Below the pieces are notes generated by a model. That model ran no database searches. It worked only from the letters and a program-made list of their open reading frames with translations, and was not told the origin of the DNA. 64,000 nucleotides of DNA, from the NCBI GenBank assembly GCA_903843965.1, contig CAIMRY010000013.1, positions 1 through 64,000 of the forward strand, in the 5' to 3' direction. The stretch's first letter is position 1. Each line of letters starts with the position of its first letter. A program made the translations under genes and the position numbers. This DNA comes from an uncultured delta proteobacterium. GTDB lineage: Bacteria; Desulfobacterota; Desulfovibrionia; Desulfovibrionales; Desulfovibrionaceae. Positions 43,094-51,792 of the stretch are shown here, one piece after another.

Positions 43094-43654
43094 ATGTCGA
43101 GGACACCCCTTCCCCTGCTCGTGGGGGACATTTCCGTTTTTGCGCGCTCGCTCGGCGGCCAGTTGGCCGACTGCGGCCGCACCCCCGGCCATGTTGAGCT
43201 CTTGAACATGCTGGCGCGCTCCGGCGGGTTCAAGAACTTCCAGCACCTGCGCGCCGAGGCCCTGTTGAACAGGCAGGCCATGCAGCCAGCGCCCCAGCAG
43301 CAGGCCGCACCCGAACCTCAGCCAGCCCCGGTCCTGAACCAGAACCGGCTGACGCGCCTGGCCCGGCTCTTCGACAGCGCGGGGCGGCTCTTGCGCTGGC
43401 CCGGCAAGCGCGGCATGGAAGAGCCCTGCCTGTGGGTCGTCTGGTCGCGCATTGCGCCCCGGCAAACCTACAGCGAGGTCTCGCTCAACGAGCTGCTGAA
43501 CACCCTGCACGCCTTCGGCGACCACCCCCTGGTGCGGCGCGGGCTCATCGACTGCGGGATGATGACCCGGACGGCGGACGGCCGCGAGTACCGCCGGGTG
43601 GAGCTGCGGCCCACGGCAGAGGCCCTGGCCCTGCTGGCGCGCCTGGGCGCGTGA
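43094..43654 (+). CDS. DUF2087-containing protein
   Basis: The protein has 186 residues. An N-terminal helical segment (LLVGDISVFARSLGGQLADC...HVELLNMLARSGGFKNFQHLRAEA) and a Pro/Gln linker precede a winged-helix-like DUF2087 domain: YSEVSLNELLNTLHAFGDHPLVRRGLIDCGMMTRTADGREYRRVE. Such proteins are thought to bind DNA. GAGG upstream of ATG 43094. Single gene. Confidence 0.75.
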   Translation: MSRTPLPLLVGDISVFARSLGGQLADCGRTPGHVELLNMLARSGGFKNFQHLRAEALLNRQAMQPAPQQQAAPEPQPAPVLNQNRLTRLARLFDSAGRLLRWPGKRGMEEPCLWVVWSRIAPRQTYSEVSLNELLNTLHAFGDHPLVRRGLIDCGMMTRTADGREYRRVELRPTAEALALLARLGA

Positions 43655-43684
43655 GCGGGCGGGCTGATCGGGCTGATTCGACTG

Positions 43685-43762
43685 GCCGGTGTGGCCTGGC
43701 CTGAGTGGGCTGATTGGCCTGATTGGTCCGATTTGGCTGATTGGACTGATTGGCCGGGCCGG
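43685..43762. repeat. Degenerate 10-11 bp repeats
   Basis: Variants of CTGATTGGxx follow one another about six times after the DUF2087 gene. Non-coding. Confidence 0.5.
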
Positions 43763-43805
43763 GCCGCACCCGCCGACTCTTACCTTAAGATAGGAACACG
43801 GAACC

Positions 43806-43855
43806 GCCGACCGTTGCATCCCCTCCCGGAAATGGGGGGGGGCGCAACGGTCGGC
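43806..43855 (+). terminator. Long hairpin after the DUF2087 gene
   Basis: GCCGACCGTTGC (43806-43817) and GCAACGGTCGGC (43844-43855) are perfect inverted arms around a loop that contains a run of nine G. There is no T tract; the hairpin separates convergent units. Confidence 0.55.
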
Positions 43856-43947
43856 GCTCTCGCCGTCTGTGCCCGGCAGGAGGCCCTGCCGGGAGGTGGC
43901 GCGCGGCGGCGCAGGGGCCGCCACGGGCCGGAACCGGCGGCCCGGCC

Positions 43948-44508
43948 TCAGATGAACAGCGTCACCGAGCTTTGGCCCGCCTCCTGGAGGAACTTGGCCA
44001 CGCCAGCCAGGGTGACGTTGGGGTAGTCGCGCAGCTCGTCCACCGAGAGGCCCATGAGGTCCATGGACATCTCGCAGATCACCATCTCCACGCCGTTGTC
44101 CGCTGCCTGGCGGATCAACTCCTCCAGCGACATGACGTGCTTCCGGCGCATCACCGACTTGATCATGGCCGTGCCCAGACCGGCCATGTGCATGCGCGAG
44201 AGGTGCAGCTCCCCCGGCCCGCGCGGCAGCATGCGGTCGAACATTTTGGCCGTGATCTCGGCCTTGGCCACAGGCTTGGCCGGGTCGCGCATGACCGTGG
44301 CGCCCCAAAAGGTCAGGAACATGACCACCCGCTCGTACATGGCCGCAGCCCCGGCGGCGATGATGAAGGCCGCCAGCATGCGGTCCAGCTCCCCGCTGAA
44401 GACGACCATGGACAGCTGGTCCTTGGGCAGCTGGGCCTGCAAGGACTCGACCCGCTCCTCCAGCTGCGCCAGGCGCTGTTCCAATTGCTCCACTGAACCG
44501 TGTGCCAT
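43948..44508 (-). CDS. DsrE/DsrF-like protein with N-terminal coiled coil
   Basis: The protein has 186 residues. A coiled-coil start (QLEQRLAQLEERVESLQAQL) is followed by SMVVFSGELDRMLAAFIIAAGAAAMYERVVMFLTFWGATVMRDP and GVEMVICEMSMDLMGLSVDEL, the DsrE/DsrF/peroxiredoxin-like fold (DUF6210-type large DsrE). The Cys in ICEMSMDLMG is at the position used for persulfide transfer. Last gene of the Hdr/TusA operon. Confidence 0.8.
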   Translation of the reverse strand: MAHGSVEQLEQRLAQLEERVESLQAQLPKDQLSMVVFSGELDRMLAAFIIAAGAAAMYERVVMFLTFWGATVMRDPAKPVAKAEITAKMFDRMLPRGPGELHLSRMHMAGLGTAMIKSVMRRKHVMSLEELIRQAADNGVEMVICEMSMDLMGLSVDELRDYPNVTLAGVAKFLQEAGQSSVTLFI

Positions 44509-44607
44509 GATGTCTCCCTGTTTTGCCCGCGTGCCGTGGGCCGGGTTGGACCCGGTTGGGCCGGGGCGGAACGCGCCGCCCTGGGCCAGCTGGCGGCTGT
44601 CGCCTTT

Positions 44608-44648
44608 TCAAAAGGCCGGGGGGCGCTGCCGCCCCCCTTTGGCCTTTC
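44608..44648 (-). terminator. Intercistronic hairpin
   Basis: AAAAGGCCGGGGGGCG and CGCCCCCCTTTGGCCTTT are largely complementary and lie between the two DsrE-like genes. It may reduce read-through or stabilise the upstream message. Confidence 0.5.
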
Positions 44649-44670
44649 GGTTGTCGTGAACGCCTGCCGC

Positions 44671-45045
44671 CTAGAAGACCAGAACCGCGTTGGCCTCCAT
44701 GGCCGCGAGGTTGAGCGCCCCGCCAGCCGTGGTGGCCGCGCCCTCGATCAGGTCCGCCTCGGCGATGTTGCGCTCCTTGATGCAGGGCATGCAGACCCGG
44801 ATCTCTCCGCCCAACTCCAGGAAGTCGGCCATGAGCTTCTTGAGCGGCGGGAACCCCCCGGCCAGGGGCATGTTGTCCACAAAGCCCTTCTTGGCCAGGA
44901 ACACGCCGTTGAGCTGCAGGATCACCAGGGCCTGCACGTCCATGGCCAGGGCCGCGTTGCCCAGCACAAAGGGCAGGCAGGCGCGCTCCGGGTCATCGTT
45001 GGCATGGGTGCCGATGTACAATATCTTTTCCTGCTTTTCCGCCAT
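44671..45045 (-). CDS. DsrE-family sulfur-carrier-like protein
   Basis: The protein has 124 residues. KILYIGTHANDDPERACLPFVLGNAALAMDVQALVILQLNGVFLAKKGF and GGEIRVCMPCIKERNI fit the small DsrE fold; the CMPC pair is at the usual site of the persulfide-carrying Cys. It probably exchanges sulfur with the TusA-like protein of the same operon. Confidence 0.82.
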   Translation of the reverse strand: MAEKQEKILYIGTHANDDPERACLPFVLGNAALAMDVQALVILQLNGVFLAKKGFVDNMPLAGGFPPLKKLMADFLELGGEIRVCMPCIKERNIAEADLIEGAATTAGGALNLAAMEANAVLVF

Positions 45046-45193
45046 GATGCCACCGCCTTCTGGTTGTATGGTTGACTGGCCTCTTGTCTGATTGTCGACT
45101 GGCCCTTGGCTGACTGTTGACTGACCTTTGGCGTGTCGTTGACCGGGCCGCGCCCGCGCCGCTGATGGTGTTCGCCTCGTCTGCAGGCCCCGG

Positions 45194-46183
45194 CTATTGG
45201 CCGGGCCCTGCCGCCTGATCCGGCTCCCGGCGCGGGAGGCCGCGCGCCAGGATGGCCGACAGGTCGAGCACGTTGGCTCCGGCCTTTTCCAGGTTGCTCA
45301 GGCAGATGGGGCACATGGTCACCAGCTGTTCGCCCGTGGCCGCCAGCTGCCCGGCGCGGCCCGCGCCGATGCGGGCCGAGAGCCGGGGCGAGACGGCTTC
45401 CGCCGGGCCGCCGCAGCAGCTGGTATAGGCCCCGCACTCGCGCACATCCGCGCACTGGTGGCCCAGCCCGCCCAGGAGGCGGCGAGGCAGGTCCGAGAGC
45501 TCCAGGTAGCGGCCATAGAAGCACGGGTCGTGCAGGGTGAGCCGCGCGCCGCCAGCATCGGGACTGGCGACAGCGCCACCTCCTGTGCCCATATCCAGGG
45601 CCTCGAAATAGGTCCGCACCTCGAACTGCGCCCCGACGTAGCGGGGGTACAGCACCTTCAGCGCATAGGTGGTGTGCGGGTCCACGGTGATGATGCGGCG
45701 CACGCCCGCCTGGGCCAGCCGCTCCGCCACCAGGCGCGCGTGGCGGACAAAGCTTTCCTGGTCGCCCAGGTCGTAAAGCAGGATGCCGCTGTATTCATCG
45801 AGTTCGGGCCGGTAGCCGAAGCTGACGCCGGAGGCGCGCAGCGCCGCCACGATGTCGCGCAGGTGCAAGGCGGCCTTGTCCTTGGCCGGGGCCGGGGTCA
45901 GCGCGGCCAGGCCCAGCCCGGACAGGAGCTTCGGGACAAAACGGGCCCAGGCCAGATAGGGCATGAAGCGGGTGTCCTCAAAGCGCTCCAGCTGGCGGGT
46001 CACGGTCTCGATGTAGGGCACCAGCTGGTACATCAGCCCGGTCATGAGCAGGACGTCGCCCTCGCGCCCCAGGCCCTGGCCCTTCCACCAGGTGTTGACC
46101 AGGGGCTTGGGGATGCCGAAGGGGCTCTTGGTGGCGCGCACGTTAGCGGCCAAGAGCGAAATGATGTCCTGGTGGTTGTACAT
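45194..46183 (-). CDS. HdrB-like CCG-domain protein
   Basis: The protein has 329 residues. The C-terminal CCG domain has HDPCFYGRYLE, CADVRECGAYTSCCGGPAEAVSP and VTMCPICLSNLEKAG, Cys motifs that in heterodisulfide reductase subunit B bind the noncubane 4Fe-4S cluster. The N-terminal part (PYIETVTRQLERFEDT..) is less conserved. It overlaps the HdrC-like gene by one base, so the pair forms one subunit complex that reduces a disulfide or persulfide. Confidence 0.8.
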   Translation of the reverse strand: MYNHQDIISLLAANVRATKSPFGIPKPLVNTWWKGQGLGREGDVLLMTGLMYQLVPYIETVTRQLERFEDTRFMPYLAWARFVPKLLSGLGLAALTPAPAKDKAALHLRDIVAALRASGVSFGYRPELDEYSGILLYDLGDQESFVRHARLVAERLAQAGVRRIITVDPHTTYALKVLYPRYVGAQFEVRTYFEALDMGTGGGAVASPDAGGARLTLHDPCFYGRYLELSDLPRRLLGGLGHQCADVRECGAYTSCCGGPAEAVSPRLSARIGAGRAGQLAATGEQLVTMCPICLSNLEKAGANVLDLSAILARGLPRREPDQAAGPGQ

Positions 46184-46485
46184 CAGCTTCTCCTCCAACT
46201 GGCCACCACAAAGCGCTTGAGCGCCAGGATGACCTCGCCGGGGTTGGCCCCGCGCGGGCAGGTCTGGGTGCACAGGCCGCAGTGCAGGCAGCGCCACAGC
46301 TCCTGGGCCTGGTCCAGGATCAGCTCCTGCGCGCCCAGCTGGGCATAGCGCAGCATCAACCGGGGGAAGTGGCCCTCGGCCAGGGGGCAGATGGCGACGC
46401 AGGTGCCGCAGTTGTTGCATTCCGCGCCGGTGTCTGTTCCGGCCTGGCGCAGCGTTTCCATGAAGTCCGGGTTGACCTGGGCCAT
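46183..46485 (-). CDS. HdrC-like iron-sulfur protein
   Basis: The protein has 100 residues with two 4Fe-4S motifs: CNNCGTCVAICPLA (about 23-36) and CLHCGLCTQTCPRG (about 66-79). This is the HdrC pattern: it relays electrons from the HdrA-like flavoprotein to the HdrB-like subunit. It is coupled to the HdrB-like gene by a one-base overlap. Confidence 0.88.
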   Translation of the reverse strand: MAQVNPDFMETLRQAGTDTGAECNNCGTCVAICPLAEGHFPRLMLRYAQLGAQELILDQAQELWRCLHCGLCTQTCPRGANPGEVILALKRFVVASWRRS

Positions 46486-46583
46486 GAGAGTCTCCTTTCA
46501 CAACGACGTGAGCATGACGGCGTGATCATGACAGCGTGAGCGTGACGGCGCGACGGCGTGATGGACTGATGGGGTGGCGTCCG

Positions 46584-46913
46584 CTACCCTTCCCCGGACT
46601 CCGGGGCCTGGGCCGCCAGGGCGTAGCGGTAATAGGCCCCGGTCTTGTCCGCCTCGACCACCTCGCCGAACTTTTTCATGCTGGCCAAGAGCCACAGCGT
46701 CGTGTCCGGGGCCAGGCCGGTGGCTGCGGCGATCTCTGGAGGCGTTGCGCTGGCCTGGGCCAGGCAGGCCCGGATGGCCTTCTGCGCCTTTTTGTGCTCC
46801 GCAGCCTTGGCCGTGGCCGGGCCGACCCACTGCGCGCGCTCGGCGCGCAAGGCCTTCATGGCGTCCTTCTTGGCGTCCTTGCCCGGCGTGCGTTCGGTCT
46901 TGGCCTGGGTCAT
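46584..46913 (-). CDS. Small winged-helix-like protein of the Hdr operon
   Basis: The protein has 109 residues. A basic N-terminus (KTERTPGKDAKKDAMKALRAERAQW) and AQASATPPEIAAATGLAPDTTLWLLASMKKFGEVVEADKTGAYYRYAL, a helix-turn-helix with wing. It may be a DNA-binding or docking protein. It sits between the HdrA-like and HdrC-like genes. The exact role is unknown. Confidence 0.65.
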   Translation of the reverse strand: MTQAKTERTPGKDAKKDAMKALRAERAQWVGPATAKAAEHKKAQKAIRACLAQASATPPEIAAATGLAPDTTLWLLASMKKFGEVVEADKTGAYYRYALAAQAPESGEG

Positions 46914-46966
46914 GCTGTCCTTCCTATCTGTTCGCGCCCTGGCCTGCTGTGGGCCGGGCGGCCTGG

Positions 46967-47041
46967 CCGGTCTGAACTGTCTGGCCGGTCTGAACTGTCT
47001 GGCCGGTCTGAACGATCTGGACGGTCTGAACGATCTGGACG
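46967..47041. repeat. 18-bp tandem repeats upstream of the winged-helix gene
   Basis: Four to five degenerate copies of GGTCTGAACTGTCTGGCC and GGTCTGAACGATCTGGAC occupy the gap between two genes of the operon. Confidence 0.75.
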
Positions 47042-47055
47042 GATCGGGCTGCGGC

Positions 47056-49209
47056 TCAGGCCACGCCCTCCAGCCTGCAGACGATCCTGTCGACCATGGC
47101 TTCGTACTGGGCGAGGGTCCAGCCGTTGATGTCGATGGCGTATTCCGGGCACACGGCCACGCATGCGCCGCAGCCCAGGCACAGGGCGGGCGTGACCCGG
47201 GCCCTGGAAACCATCGCGCCGTCCAACTCAAGCGTTTCAAGGCCCAGCGCGCCCTTGTTCAGGCAGGCCGCGACGCAGGCCCCGCAGCCCGTGCAGGCCT
47301 GCTCGTCCACCTCGGCCACAAAGGGGTCCAGCTCCACGTGGCCCTTGGACAAGAGCGCCACGGCCTTGACCGCTGCGGCGGAGGCGGCGGAGCAGACCTC
47401 GCCGATGTCCATGGGGGCCTGGCAGGTTCCGGCCAGGAACACGCCGGGCAGCGGCAGCTCCACCGGGCGCAGCTTGGGGTGCACCTCCTGCAGGAACCTG
47501 TCCGCGCCCACCGGCAGCTTGAGCATGTCCACCAGCTCGGCCACGGGGCCGGGCACCATGCCCGTGGCCAGCGCCACCAGGTCCACGGGCACGCGCAGCT
47601 CCTGGCCCAGGGTCAATCCGTCGCGCACGGCCACCTCCAGGGGAAAGCCCTGGCCCGCCGGGCAGCGCCGCACCTCCGGAGCGTCATCCGCGCTGTAGCG
47701 CAGGAACACCACCCTGTTGGCGGCGGCTTTGGCGTACATCTCCTCCTGGCCCCGGCCATAGGTGCGGATGTCGCGGTACAGCTCGTACACGCTGGTCTGC
47801 GGATGGCGCTCGCGCACCTGGTTGGCGGCGTTGATGGAGGCCGCGCAGCAGACCCTGGAGCAGTGCTCGTTCAGACACCCGGACTCGTCTTCCTGGTGAA
47901 TGCCCGGTATCTGGCGGCTGCCCACGCAGTGGATGATGGCCAGGCGGCGGATGGCGCGGCCGTTGAGCACGAGCAGCGGCCCGGTTTCGGCCTCGGTGTC
48001 CGCCAGGTGCTGGATGAGCCGGGGCAGGGTCAGCACCTCGGGGTTCTCCGCGTAGCCGTATTCCCCGCGCTTCGGCGTGTACGACCTGTGCCCCGTGGCC
48101 AGCACGATGACCCCGGTGCGCACGGTGAGCGGTCCCTGGTCCTGCGAGGCCGCGTCCGGCTGGGTCGGGGCCAGCACGCCCAGGCCCCGGACAAAGCCGC
48201 CGACCGTCATCTTGCTGGGCATCTTGCTGGGCATCTTGCTGGGCATCTTGCTGGGCGTCTTGCTGGGCATCTTGCTGAGCGGCGCGGCGTCGGCGACGGC
48301 GTCGGCATTGGCATTGGCGTCGGCATTGACGTCGGCATTGACGTCGGGGTCCGGCGTCCTGGACAGGGTGAGCGAAAAGTTGCCGAGATAGCCGCCAAAG
48401 CCGCTGACCACGGCCCTGGCATGGACCGTGACGCCCGGATGGGCCAGGACCTGCCCGGCCAGGCCGCGCAGGAGCCCGCTCGCGTCTTCGCCCACCGGGG
48501 CCAGGCGGCCCAGGCGCGCCACAGCCCCGCCGAGCCAGGCCGTGCGCTCCACCAGCAGCACCTGGATGCCGCTGTCGGCCATGTCCAGGGCCGCGCGCAG
48601 CCCGGCCACGCCGCCGCCGATGACCACGGCGCGGCGCAGGGCCTCCACGCGCAGGGGCGAAAGCGCGTCCAGCAGGCCCGCCTTGCCCGCCGCAGCGGAG
48701 ATAAGCCGCGTGGCCTTGTCCGTGGCGGCCTGGCCGTGGTGCACCCAGCTGACCTGCTCGCGGATGTTGGCGTGCTCATACTGGTAGGGGTTGCCGCCCG
48801 CGCGGGCGATGGCCGAGCGGAAGGTGCCCTCGTGCAGGCTGGGCGAGCAGGAGGCCACCACCACGCGGTTGATGCGCCCTGCGCGCAGGTCCTCCATGAT
48901 CAGCTCCTGGCCGGGGTCGGAGCACATGAACATGTTCGTGCGGGCCACGGCCACGCCGGGCTGGGCCGCCATGCGGGCGCGCACAGCCTCCACGTCCACG
49001 TGGTCGGAGATGTTGCCGCCGCAATAGCAGATGTAGACGCCGACACGCGCCGGATCTTGGGCCTGATCCTGCGCCTGATCATGGTCATGATTCCGGTCCG
49101 GGGCCTGGTCATGATTCTGGGCCGGGGGCGGATTCTTCGCCGGGTTGTGGGCCGGGGCCTGGCTATCTGCCGGGGCCTGCGCTGGATTGTGATTCGTGCG
49201 TTCAGCCAT
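47056..49209 (-). CDS. HdrA-like FAD/iron-sulfur protein with repeat inserts
   Basis: The protein has 717 residues. A non-conserved His/Asp/Gln/Pro-rich tail (1-55) precedes VGVYICYCGGNISDHVDVEAVR and VASCSPSLHEGTFR (HdrA N-terminal domain), the FAD site AVVIGGGVAGLRAALDMAD, a CSRVCCAASINAANQ Cys cluster and two C-terminal ferredoxin motifs (CTGCGACVAACL, CLGCGACVAVCP). A non-conserved insert at about 295-330 holds DVNADVNADANANADA and five KMPS units. It probably takes electrons from the MvhD-like protein and splits them to the HdrBC-like pair. It overlaps the upstream gene by 8 bp. Confidence 0.88.
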   Translation of the reverse strand: MAERTNHNPAQAPADSQAPAHNPAKNPPPAQNHDQAPDRNHDHDQAQDQAQDPARVGVYICYCGGNISDHVDVEAVRARMAAQPGVAVARTNMFMCSDPGQELIMEDLRAGRINRVVVASCSPSLHEGTFRSAIARAGGNPYQYEHANIREQVSWVHHGQAATDKATRLISAAAGKAGLLDALSPLRVEALRRAVVIGGGVAGLRAALDMADSGIQVLLVERTAWLGGAVARLGRLAPVGEDASGLLRGLAGQVLAHPGVTVHARAVVSGFGGYLGNFSLTLSRTPDPDVNADVNADANANADAVADAAPLSKMPSKTPSKMPSKMPSKMPSKMTVGGFVRGLGVLAPTQPDAASQDQGPLTVRTGVIVLATGHRSYTPKRGEYGYAENPEVLTLPRLIQHLADTEAETGPLLVLNGRAIRRLAIIHCVGSRQIPGIHQEDESGCLNEHCSRVCCAASINAANQVRERHPQTSVYELYRDIRTYGRGQEEMYAKAAANRVVFLRYSADDAPEVRRCPAGQGFPLEVAVRDGLTLGQELRVPVDLVALATGMVPGPVAELVDMLKLPVGADRFLQEVHPKLRPVELPLPGVFLAGTCQAPMDIGEVCSAASAAAVKAVALLSKGHVELDPFVAEVDEQACTGCGACVAACLNKGALGLETLELDGAMVSRARVTPALCLGCGACVAVCPEYAIDINGWTLAQYEAMVDRIVCRLEGVA
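48205..48280. repeat. 12-bp tandem repeats inside the HdrA-like gene
   Basis: Five to six copies of CTTGCTGGGCAT (plus-strand view) with few changes encode KMPS/KTPS units in frame on the minus strand. Confidence 0.85.
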
Positions 49210-50629
49210 GGCTGGCCTCCTGAATGCTGGCCTTCTCCGTACGAGCCTGCGGGGTGCGGGCCAAACCGGCGTTTGCGGCCCGGGCAGCCAGGTACTTGGC
49301 GGCCTGCATGGCCGCGCCCCCGGCCTCGGTGATGGTGTCCACGATGTCCTTGGGCCCGGCAGCGGCCCCGGCCACGAACACGCCCGGCATGGCGGTCAGG
49401 CTGGGCAGGGTCTTGGGCGCGACGGTGTCGATGAACCCGTCCGCCGCAATGGCGACAGGGCAGACCTGCCCCGGCTGCCAGCCCGGAAGCATGCCCATGG
49501 ACAGCACCACCAGGTCATGCTCCCGCGTGGCCACGCCCGCGCCGGTCTGGTCCTCGTAGTGCACGGTCACGGCCCCGCCCTCGGTCGGGTCCAGGGAGGC
49601 CACCTTGGCCTTGACGAACTCGATGCCCATGGCCTTGGCGTTCTGGTAGAACTGTTCGTAATTTTTGCCGAAAGCACGGATGTCCATGTAATAAATGGTG
49701 ATGTCTGCCAGGGGTAGGGAGCCGGAGAGCAGCATGGCCTGCTTGATGGCGTACATGCAGCACACCCGCGAGCAGTACCCCACGCCCATGCTGGCGTCGC
49801 GCGAGCCCGCGCACTGCACGTAGGCGATGGAGTCCGGGATCATGCCGTCCGAGGGGCGCAGCACCCGGCCATAGGGCCCATGCGGGGCCAGCAGCCGCTC
49901 CATCTGCAAGGAGTCGATCACGTTGGGGATTGCGCCCAGGCCGTACTGGCGCTTGTCCGCCACCGGGGAGAGCCGGAAGCCCGTGGCCAGCACCGCGGCC
50001 CTGGCCTCCAGGCGCAGCTGTTCGGGCTTCTGGTCGTAGCGGATGGCCTGGGTGGGGCAGACCTCGGCGCACTTGCCGCAGAGCATGCAGTGCTCCACGT
50101 CGAGCACGGCCTTTTGCGGAATGGCGTTGGAAAAGGGGATGCGGATGGCCTTGCGCCCGGAAAAGCCGCCCTGCTCCGCGTCCGGGGTCAGCACCGGGCA
50201 GGCGTACTCGCACTTCCGGCAACCGATGCAGGCCTCGATGTCCACATGCCTTGGCCGCTGGGTCAGCGTGGCCACCAGGCTCCCGCCGTCTTCGTCGGCA
50301 TTGACGCGTTCAAGGCGGTCCACGTCGCAGCAGGTGAGCAGCGTGATCTTCTCGTGGTGGGCGGCGGCGGCCATCTTGGGCGTGGTGATGCAGCTGGCGC
50401 AGTCCAGGGTGGGAAAGACCTTGGACAGGCGGATCATGGCCCCGCCGATGGAGGCGTCCTTTTCCACCACAGCGCAGCTGTAGCCCTGGTCGGCCAGGTC
50501 CAGGGCCGTTTGCAGCCCGGCTATGCCCCCGCCGATGACCAGGGCGTCGAACACGCCCATGCCGCCCGTGCCGCCCGTGCCTGTCACAACCTGCGGCGAA
50601 TCCTGTGGAGAGTGTGCTGCCGAATCCAT
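49202..50629 (-). CDS. Second HdrA/QmoA-like FAD protein
   Basis: The protein has 475 residues. ALVIGGGIAGLQTALDLADQG (FAD), LDCASCITTPKM, ferredoxin motifs CIGCRKCEYACPV and CMLCGKCAEVCPT, CSRVCCMYAIKQAMLL, and a C-terminal FVAGAAAGPKDIVDTITEAG. It lacks the HdrA N-terminal domain of the gene downstream and is near the QmoA type. The two HdrA-like proteins, encoded side by side, could form a bifurcating hetero-oligomer. It overlaps the next gene by 8 bp. Confidence 0.85.
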   Translation of the reverse strand: MDSAAHSPQDSPQVVTGTGGTGGMGVFDALVIGGGIAGLQTALDLADQGYSCAVVEKDASIGGAMIRLSKVFPTLDCASCITTPKMAAAAHHEKITLLTCCDVDRLERVNADEDGGSLVATLTQRPRHVDIEACIGCRKCEYACPVLTPDAEQGGFSGRKAIRIPFSNAIPQKAVLDVEHCMLCGKCAEVCPTQAIRYDQKPEQLRLEARAAVLATGFRLSPVADKRQYGLGAIPNVIDSLQMERLLAPHGPYGRVLRPSDGMIPDSIAYVQCAGSRDASMGVGYCSRVCCMYAIKQAMLLSGSLPLADITIYYMDIRAFGKNYEQFYQNAKAMGIEFVKAKVASLDPTEGGAVTVHYEDQTGAGVATREHDLVVLSMGMLPGWQPGQVCPVAIAADGFIDTVAPKTLPSLTAMPGVFVAGAAAGPKDIVDTITEAGGAAMQAAKYLAARAANAGLARTPQARTEKASIQEASHG

Positions 50630-50667
50630 ACCAAGCCCCCGGTCGGTGCGCGGCCTGCGGCCTGCGC

Positions 50668-51093
50668 CTAGGCCTGCGCCTGAACCGGCGCGTCCAGTTC
50701 CTGGAGCACCTGGTTCATCTGGTTCACCTCGTTCAAGAAGGCCCTGTTGCACACGGTGCAAATGGCCGTAAGCCGCAGCCTGCGGATGTCCAGGCCCTGC
50801 TCCTTCATCTGCGCGTATACGCGGTCCAGGCGCTGGGCCATGGCCTTGTACGCGCCCTTGTAGGGGCACTCCTCGCCGCAGGACATGATGATGATGCCGC
50901 CGATGCCTTTGCGGAAGCAGTCCAGGTAGAACCGCTCCGGAAAGAGCACCGGGGCCTTCACCTTCAGGATGTACGTGTTGGCCGGGTAGGAGGCGTGCGC
51001 CTGCCCGACAGAGTCCGCGCCGGGATAGGCGCAGCTCTCCGTGGCGAGGATGAGGATCTTGCGCTGCGCGCCCACGCTTGCCTGGCCGCCCAT
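50668..51093 (-). CDS. MvhD/FrhD-type iron-sulfur subunit
   Basis: The protein has 141 residues. LATESCAYPGADSVGQAHASYPANTYILKVKAPVLFPERFYLDCFRKGIGGIIIMSCGEECPYK and LTAICTVCNRAFLNEV have the Cys spacing of the methyl-viologen hydrogenase delta subunit, which passes electrons to HdrA. No hydrogenase is encoded nearby, so the electron donor is unknown. Confidence 0.85.
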   Translation of the reverse strand: MGGQASVGAQRKILILATESCAYPGADSVGQAHASYPANTYILKVKAPVLFPERFYLDCFRKGIGGIIIMSCGEECPYKGAYKAMAQRLDRVYAQMKEQGLDIRRLRLTAICTVCNRAFLNEVNQMNQVLQELDAPVQAQA

Positions 51094-51102
51094 GACGCCG
51101 CC

Positions 51103-51609
51103 CTACTTCTTGCGCCGGACGAAGTGCTTGTCGTACCCGTCCGCGGCGAGCATGCCCAGGTACTCGTGCCCGACCTTGCCGGCCCAGGCCGGGATGTCGG
51201 TGCGGGTGCCGGAGTCGTTGGAGTAGATCTCCAGGACCTCGCCCACCTTGACCTTGCCGATGCCCTTCTTGGCTTCGAGCAGGGGGCCGGGGCAGGCGCT
51301 GCCACGCGCGTCGGCGGTGCTGCCGATCGTAAGGGAGGAGAGTTCTGCGTCGGTCATGTGTGTGCTCCTTGGTTCTGCCGGGGGCTGCCTGCGCACGATG
51401 AACAGGCCGCCGCCACCCGCCGTTGTCTCGTCTTCCGGGCCTTTCTCGAACGCGCAGTCGCGCAGCACGCGCATCAGGTCCCGCATGAGCGGCTCACGGT
51501 CGCTTACAATCTCCACGGCCTCGCCCGGCACCAGGCTTTGCAGCAGGGTTTCCACCTGCAATATGGCCAGCGCCGTGATGCAACGTCTCAGGTCGATGCG
51601 CCTGGGCAT
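51103..51609 (-). CDS. Tandem TusA-like protein (possible internal start)
   Basis: The protein has 168 residues. The first half (LRRCITALAILQVETLLQSLVPGEAVEIVSDREPLMRDLMRVLRDCAF) is a TusA/SirA-like fold without the CPxP motif; the second half has ADARGSACPGPLLEAKKGIGKVKVGEVLEIYSND with the sulfur-carrying Cys in ACPGP. There is no stop between the halves, but AAGGAG precedes an in-frame ATG at 51357 that would yield the second domain alone (84 residues). AAGGAG also precedes ATG 51609. First gene of the Hdr operon, under a sigma-54 promoter. Confidence 0.8.
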   Translation of the reverse strand: MPRRIDLRRCITALAILQVETLLQSLVPGEAVEIVSDREPLMRDLMRVLRDCAFEKGPEDETTAGGGGLFIVRRQPPAEPRSTHMTDAELSSLTIGSTADARGSACPGPLLEAKKGIGKVKVGEVLEIYSNDSGTRTDIPAWAGKVGHEYLGMLAADGYDKHFVRRKK

Positions 51610-51656
51610 GGCCGTGCTCCTTGGTCCGGGCTGCGCCGTGGTCTCACCCTGGCTGA

Positions 51657-51672
51657 AGCGACTTCCGTGCCA
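51657..51672 (-). promoter_or_regulatory. Sigma-54 promoter of the TusA-Hdr-DsrE operon
   Basis: Minus strand TGGCACGGAAGTCGCT: GG at -24 and GC at -12 with the required spacing, close to the TGGCACG-N4-TTGCA consensus. It lies about 48 bp before the first start codon of the operon. Confidence 0.8.
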
Positions 51673-51792
51673 AAACCGGCTACCCTCCGGGGGTATTTGC
51701 GCGGCGCGGCACAACCACCTGGTTTTCTTTGATCAACCAGCTCACGACACGAATTGGACAGCAAGATGGAACGTGTTTGGCTTGCCTGCGGG

